Part shown: piece after piece, positions 58,390 through 64,000 of the stretch
Position numbering within the stretch: position 1 is the first letter of the stretch
Layout of the letters: every line of letters begins with the position of its first letter
Source of the DNA: Tamarix chinensis
Taxonomy: Eukaryota > Streptophyta > Magnoliopsida > Caryophyllales > Tamaricaceae
NCBI GenBank assembly: GCA_030549775.1
Contig: CM060177.1
Location: forward strand, 88,197,236-88,261,235
Length of the DNA: 64,000 bases
Direction of reading: 5' to 3'
Program-made: the position numbers and the translations under genes
Notes under the pieces: generated by a model
What the model saw: the letters and a program-made list of their open reading frames with translations, nothing else
What the model was told of the DNA's origin: nothing
Database searches by the model: none

Positions 58390-58690
58390 AGTAGGATGCC
58401 ACACCCTCTACACAGGGTCAGGATACATCAAAGGGGCTTTTCTCTGGAGATACCACATCCACCAAACAAATAGTGTACCTAGCATGGGGGATAACATAGA
58501 TTGGGATACCACACCCACTACACGTGGTCAAAGTATATCAAGGGGGATTGTACTAGGATACCTCACCCACCACACTATGAATGCCTCAACCAAAAGGTCT
58601 AAAAAGTTGGAATACTATATCCACCTAAGTAATGGACAATATAAAATGCCAATGGGCTTATATTGGGATACCTCACCCACCCAAAATGGA
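58390..58690 (-). repeat. GGATACCWCACCCACC repeat in unit G
   Basis: Copies at about 58394, 58447, 58503, 58556, 58609 and 58664, each GGATRCCACAYCCACY or a near form, period 53-57 bp. The ORF at 58370-58693 is a by-product. Confidence 0.85.
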
Positions 58691-59199
58691 TGATGATGCC
58701 ATGCTGAATTGCCATAATATAATCCTATACTTCAAAGATGTACTTCAAAGATGTGTGCATACCCCCTACCGATTGCAACTTGGTAGATAAGAAAATAGGT
58801 ACTGAGTGAAAATATAAAATAAAAGGTGACGGACCCACTAACTCCTGGCTAGCTACCTCGATAGTTTGAGAAAATTCCTCAAATGAAATCTTAATCCATT
58901 AATTATACATTGCTAAGAGACATAAAAAATAAAAAATTAATTACATTAATATCCAAATTGGGTATTTCTAAGTGATAGCATTAAATACATCACAAGACAT
59001 ATAAGCCACCCATTGGGTGTTTAGAGGTGACACCAAACTTAACCACTCAAGGTCCAAAATATCATCATTTTGACCCATATTAAATTTATGGTAATCATAG
59101 TTGGAATCATGATTGAAATTCTATAATTACATAGGAGCATCATCATAGAAGGCCCAATGAAAGAATATTTTTTTTTCATAAGTAAAATATATTACTAGC

Positions 59200-59530
59200 T
59201 GCTCCCTATAAACCTTTGACTAGTTTGATCTTATAAGACCTAAGAAAAAAGCAAAACTAGTGAACTAGTCAATTGGCCGCCCTATCGATATACTATTCAC
59301 AGAAAACTAGTTGACTATTTTGATAAAAATCAGTCAATGGGTCTAAGTAAAGACTACACCACTCTAGTGACAAGGCAACCAGTTGATGGGTTTAGCAAAT
59401 TGATCAACTATTTATGGAAACCAGTTAACTAGTTTATCAAACCAACTGATTGCTTTTGAAACTAGCTAATTAAAATTTCCAAACCAAGCAACTACTCCCA
59501 CAACTAATCAATCAGTCCGATAAAGCAATT
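59200..59530. repeat. ACTAGTTGACT-type interspersed repeats
   Basis: Phrases such as AACTAGTTGACTATTTTGAT, ACCAGTTGATGGGTTT and ACCAGTTAACTAGTTTATCA recur irregularly; AAACCAATTACCTGGTTTAC and AAGTCAATTGGTTTAAATAC at 60740-60925 are similar. I cannot assign them to a known repeat. Confidence 0.6.
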
Positions 59531-60500
59531 GAATAGCCTAGGTGAAACAGCACCCAAACATGTATTCCACTGAACAGAATTCCACCAAACTTTAGCATAT
59601 TAATTTTAGCATGCTTCTATGTTATAAAATATATAAAAAGACATACTTTCACATAGAACCGCTTGAGTTTATGGCATAATCAATGATTAATAAGATCATG
59701 CCCATAACTGCCCAAAATCATGCAAAATAATGAATAACACAAAAGATGCTTAACTTTAAAGTTGGAAACTTTACCATATGCTCAAATCCAATAACTTAAT
59801 TAACTCATGAACAACATAGAAAATAAACCAAGAATGTGAAACTTCAATAGACAACAAATGGACCTTAATCATTTTAGAGATAATATTGCATTACCTTAAA
59901 GTAAATCTTATAGCACACAAAAATACTCCTAATTTGATAATTGTCTACCAAAACATTGGTTCCTAAGAAAATCAAGAATCAAAATGGGTGAAACTATTTT
60001 TCTCAAAGATAATAAGAAGAAATCATAAGAAGAAGAAAATTTTCATAACCTAACATTTTCTCCAAAATAGAATTCCCAAGGAAATGAAGTTAAGACCTTC
60101 AATATTTCCCAAAACTTTAATACTTCCTTGCTTAAAAGAAACAAGGGATAGTTAAAGCCAAGAAGAGAGAAGAAGCAAGGACACAATCAAAGGATGAGGA
60201 ACAAGAGGCAATCCTATATTTTCCTCAATAGTGATGAAAAAGGAAAAAGAAGTGGAGAATGCGAACACTTAGAAATTTTCACAAGGGAAAAGGAAGAGAA
60301 TGAGCAGATGCAAATTATAAGGAATGAATTGAATTAGGAATTAGTGTATAGGAGAGAGTGATGGTCAAAATTCTCAAGTGGGATAGAGGGAACCTAACTT
60401 AGGCTGAGTGTGGATAACCAAGGTGTGAAGGAGAGAATGCGCAAATGTAAATTATTTAATATTTATCCTATTCTAAAATTATTTTGAAAGGTCATAAAAT

Positions 60501-61619
60501 GATTCCATGCATAAAAAATGTCTACAAGTATTTACACAAAAGATTGTTTAAAATTTAGTCATTTCTTAAGCCCTTTTGCATATGATATGACTTGTGAAAT
60601 TTACCATAAAACCTATAGACATTATTTTTAGATTAAAAATATATTTTTTTGGAAAGCTTAATATTTATAATTTATAGAAAAAAATGATAAGAAGCTCTAT
60701 AGCTTAAGTTATAGTCTTTTTTGTAAAGGTATGTAGTTTAAAAAGTGATTCCATCGATCGATTGGTTTATTAAAACCTATCGCCTGGTTTCCAAACTAGT
60801 AAACTTGTTTGAAAACCAATTACCTGGTTTACTTTCCAAAAAAATGTGTTTTAACCTCTACTTAAACACATCGATAGGTTTTGACTAACAAGTCAATTGG
60901 TTTAAATACTGATTGGCTGGTCTAGGCATTTATAAAAAAAAATCCCATTGAAATGCAATCCTTAGAGTACTTTTTACACCTAACGGATAGTGTCAATTTT
61001 AACATGTTTTAGCACTATACATAATAGTTGTTGGAATTTAATAAACTGCAATAAAGCTATCACAAATATTCTAAAATCATTAATTTTACATCTTACAAAG
61101 AATCAATGAGAGCTTTGATTTTACACTTTTAAATCCAAATCAAACTTCTTTAGTGCTCAATGTGTTCTTCATGTTCAGCTATAGTGCTCATACACTTGTA
61201 ATTATTATTTCTCTAGCTAAATCAAAAACATCACTAGTGATTACTCACTTTCATATGTTATCAAGTAAATATTCTTATTATATTCATTTAAATTCATCAT
61301 CTTAAACACAAGTGAAGAGTTGTGTGTTGTTTATCATTTCTAAAAGAGGTCATTGAGCTTTTAATCTCATAAACCTAGAGAGGATAAGTAGGAAAAGTGC
61401 AAATCATCTATTAGAGGTTCATTGAGATTATAGTCTCATAAACCAAGAGAAGAATGATCATCATCAAATAGCCACTATAAATAAAGAGAGATTTGAATTA
61501 CTTTAAATCAAGTTTTTATTATTTTTATCCTCATATTTATTTCTTAAAAAATTTTAATTTTGGTGTTATTGTTACAACATACTCTATTACCCCCTTTAGA
61601 GTATCCATACAGCCTTTTA
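60501..61619. other. unassigned DNA between unit G and the Harbinger transposase
   Basis: Contains ACCTGGTTT-type phrases (60740-60925) and two copies of a ~78-bp segment, GAGGTCATTGAGCTTTTAAT (61348) and GAGGTTCATTGAGATTATAG (61425), each followed by CTCATAAACC. It probably includes the right end of unit G. Confidence 0.5.
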
Positions 61620-62640
61620 ATGATGAACTCTACTATTGAGAGGGTTGGTAGTATTAGAAGAAGGAGACCAGCCCACATAAAGAGAAATCATGAAGATGGA
61701 TACAAATGGCTATACATTTATTACTTCTCTAAGAGTATGACTTACAATGACACTCAATTTCATGAATGATTTTTTATGGAAAGACACTTTTTCATTTAGA
61801 TTATGGAATCTATTAATACTTATGCTTCATATTTTCATATGAGGTATAATGCAAGAGCTAGAAGTGGACTATTTCCATTACAAAAATACCTGGCTGAAAT
61901 ACGTATATTAGCTTATGGAATACCTGTTGATTGTGTGGATGAATATGTGAGCATTGCAAAACATGAACAATAGAGAGTTTGAGTCACTTTGTTAGAGAAA
62001 TGTTAATGTTCTCCAACAGCTCCTTTAATTAGAAGAAAGGTATGGGTTTCCTAGTTGCAATGAAAGGCCATTATTGTTGTGGTGACCATGGTGCCCCAAC
62101 TATCATGCTAAACTTTGTCACATCATAATATTTATAGATTTTGCATTTTTTTGGAATCTCTAGATGAAATAATAGCCTCAATGTTGTTAGTTATTCATTA
62201 GTGTTCAAGGACATTTTTGAAGGTTGAGCTCCAAAAGTACATTACACAGTAGATAATAGAGAAACTCATATTGATTAATATTTAGCTAGTGATATCTACC
62301 AAAGTGGGAAATTTTTGCCAAAACGATCCCACTTTCTCAGTGATCAAAGAGAAAATTATTTATGGAACATCAAGAAGCTATAAGAAAGGATGCCAAACAT
62401 GCATTCAAAGTGTTAAAAGGATATTCTGTGATTTTTTGTGATCCAACACATTTATAAGATGTAGCTACACTAAAGGTATATATATATAGCAGCATATTGT
62501 ATAATATGATTGTTGAGGATGAATATGATACTTACTCAGCTAATTATCAAGTAGATACATTTGATAATGAAAATAATATTATCTCTCTTATGGTTAATCA
62601 TGGTTTAATAGTCGACATTGATTCTTTAATTTTTTTAAAA
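61620..62640 (+). pseudogene. PIF/Harbinger transposase relic
   Basis: Translated through several frames the region follows plant Harbinger transposases (DDE nuclease). It reads STIERVGSIRRRRPAHIKRN and MTYNDTQFHE, then a FRM-like MGRHLF / RIMESINTYASYFHMRYNAR segment (about 61780-61850), then SGLFPLQKYLAEIRILAYGI and PVDCVDEYVSIAK (about 61870-61960). Later come NNSLNVVSYSLVFKDIF with APKVHYTVDN (62170-62250), HQEAIRKDAKHAFKVL (62365-62425) and LYNMIVEDEYD (62500-62530). The DNA around the central GSIDCMHWEWKNCP block is badly decayed (62000-62100). It is dead. The element is split from its ORF1 by unit G. Confidence 0.8.
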
Positions 62641-64000
62641 AACTACTAAAGCATGTGACCAATTAATCCATCATCAACTTAAATTGGATTTGGTGGTATA
62701 GGTCTAGCAGTATTTTGAAATAAATAACTAGATTCGTTACTTTAATAGTTATTTTATTTTTAGTCATTATTTATGTAATTGTTATATAAACTTTGTACTT
62801 TGTGTGTTTAAGATTTATGTAGTGATACAATAATGTTTGAATCTTATAACATTTATGTAACTGATGTGTCTGTTTGATGTTTTATGTTGTTATTTATGTA
62901 TTGATACACTATTATTTAGATGCTATAATATTCATGTGATTGATATTGCAATAGCTCTAATTTTTTAACCCTAACTACAATTTAATTAGGATTTTAATCC
63001 ATCTCAAAAAAAATTAATATGGCCTTTGAAGACATCCATATTTATTCTCAGACTTCTTCAGATCTTTTAACAACTTGCAGGAAAATCGTATTTTTATGCA
63101 AATTTTTTATCTTAGAATTTTTCCTCTTTAAAACTAGTTTTGAAGTTTCAAATCATTAGTAAAAAAATTCCTGTTGCATTATTTTATTTTGATGCTTTTT
63201 GCACCATTTCTATTCTTTGTGTTTATTATTTTTTTGCATGTTGAAATATTTTATTTTCTTGTATAAAATCAGAATTTGAATGAATTTATATTCTAAAACA
63301 ATTCTTACTCTATTTAACCCATCCAAAATGTATCTATACTTATAAAAATATTCTAATATTAGGCATTCATATCGAATGTTTTTAAGTTTGTTTGTTTCTT
63401 CCATTTTGCTAAGTTGTAAAAGTTTTCCATGTTGCAATAGAATATTTTTGCCAATTTATCTATTTTAATCTGTTTGAACTTCGAAAGATTAATAAAGTTG
63501 AATATTTTTATGTATTTGGATTTCTAAAACTTTTTCACACCTCTTCAAACCCTTTCAAATTTGTTGTTATTTTTTTATCCATGCATGCAAAAACATATTT
63601 GTGTTGATTATTATTTTTTTCATTTTTACTTATTTTTTAGTTTCTGAGTTTCAAAATAAATTTGATATCCAATATTTTATAAAATTGGGTTCATAAAATA
63701 ATTTTTTTAATTTTTTATATATTTTTTAATTTTTGGAGCCCATTTACTATTTCATTTTTGCAAGCTCTTATTTTTGGATATTCTTTACACTTTAAATCAT
63801 TAAACAATATCTAACTAGTTTTCTAACCATCCTGTTGGGTCCTAACTAAACTATAATTAGCCAAAAATATGTTTCCTAGCAAAATTGACTTTGGTTTAAC
63901 CAAAATCCTCACTTAAAGCACATAATCATCTTCATCTTTATGGTTAAAGTTAAACCTACACCTAGTCTTTCCTTCAAGTGTTAAGCAAGCAAGCAAACAA
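62641..64000. other. AT-rich DNA at the right edge
   Basis: No gene is seen. 62760-62950 has repeated TTTATGTAATTGTTATATAA / ATTTATGTAACTGATGTG phrases that may be the 3' untranslated part of the Harbinger element. The rest is T-rich without a visible repeat; the 75-residue minus-strand frame at 63210-63437 is AT-biased and unsupported. Confidence 0.5.

Larger units (their letters stand above)
57647..60500 (-). mobile_element. long-LTR unit G (- strand; far border unresolved)
   Basis: The left edge TATAACACCCCCAAAATTTT is the family end. GTGTTTAGAGGTGACACCAA (about 59017) and CAAGGTCC match the GAGCCACCATTCC...CAAGGTC module of B and D. The slot for the signature array (58390-58690) holds instead about six copies of GGATACCWCACCCACC-like repeats. 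A purine-rich tract (60100-60340) and AT-rich DNA follow in the expected order. ATACC precedes the left edge, but I could not find its partner, so the right border (somewhere between about 60500 and 61550) is a guess. No internal domain is present. Confidence 0.65.

Overview
This window is repeat-derived DNA from a flowering-plant nuclear genome. Every recognisable coding relic belongs to a plant transposable element: Ty1/copia, L1-type LINE, hAT and PIF/Harbinger. All are broken by stops or frameshifts, and I found no intact host gene, tRNA or rRNA. The sequence is AT-rich with many (ATT)n and (TA)n tracts, as expected of old intergenic or pericentromeric plant DNA. The species cannot be named from the sequence.

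Left part (1-19777). The window opens inside a Ty1/copia element (1-2401) that shows its reverse transcriptase and RNase H end, polypurine tract and 635-bp 3' LTR. After about 1 kb of AT-rich DNA comes a second copia element (3441-19777). Both of its LTRs are split by a younger insertion. An L1-type LINE (3625-8672, 15-bp target duplication) sits in the 5' LTR. A hAT element (14196-19420, 8-bp duplication CATGTGGG) sits in the 3' LTR. With both removed, the LTRs are about 552 and 549 bp.

Middle part (19875-55706). This is a nest of very long LTR-like units of one family, each TG...CA-like and mostly flanked by 5-bp duplications, with no internal retrotransposon domain beside any of them, so they look like solo LTRs. 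Unit A (19875-55706, + strand) contains units B (20996-32870, -) and D (36245-54450, -). B contains an unrelated 1.56-kb solo LTR H (24947-31530), which contains unit C (25722-30739, +). D contains unit E (38177-42835, -), a second L1-type LINE (43144-48075, -) and unit F (48685-53160, -). A GGGTCGGGTC-rich non-autonomous element (about 32917-35302) also lies in A. Net unit lengths are about 3.4 kb (A), 5.3 (B), 5.0 (C), 4.1 (D), 4.7 (E) and 4.5 (F).

Right part (55712-64000). The two halves of a degenerate PIF/Harbinger element (accessory Myb-like ORF about 56446-57025; transposase about 61620-62640) flank a seventh unit, G (from 57647, -). The last 1.3 kb is AT-rich and featureless.

The main result is the long-LTR family. 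All seven units keep the same order of modules and carry a tandem array in the same slot, roughly 650-1,120 bp from the LTR 3' end. In five units the array repeats CCACTATTATAGCCGGTGG-like motifs; in D and G the slot holds different repeat units. The nesting order, the two terminus subfamilies (TGTAAT and TGAAAT) and the matching duplications give a readable insertion history.
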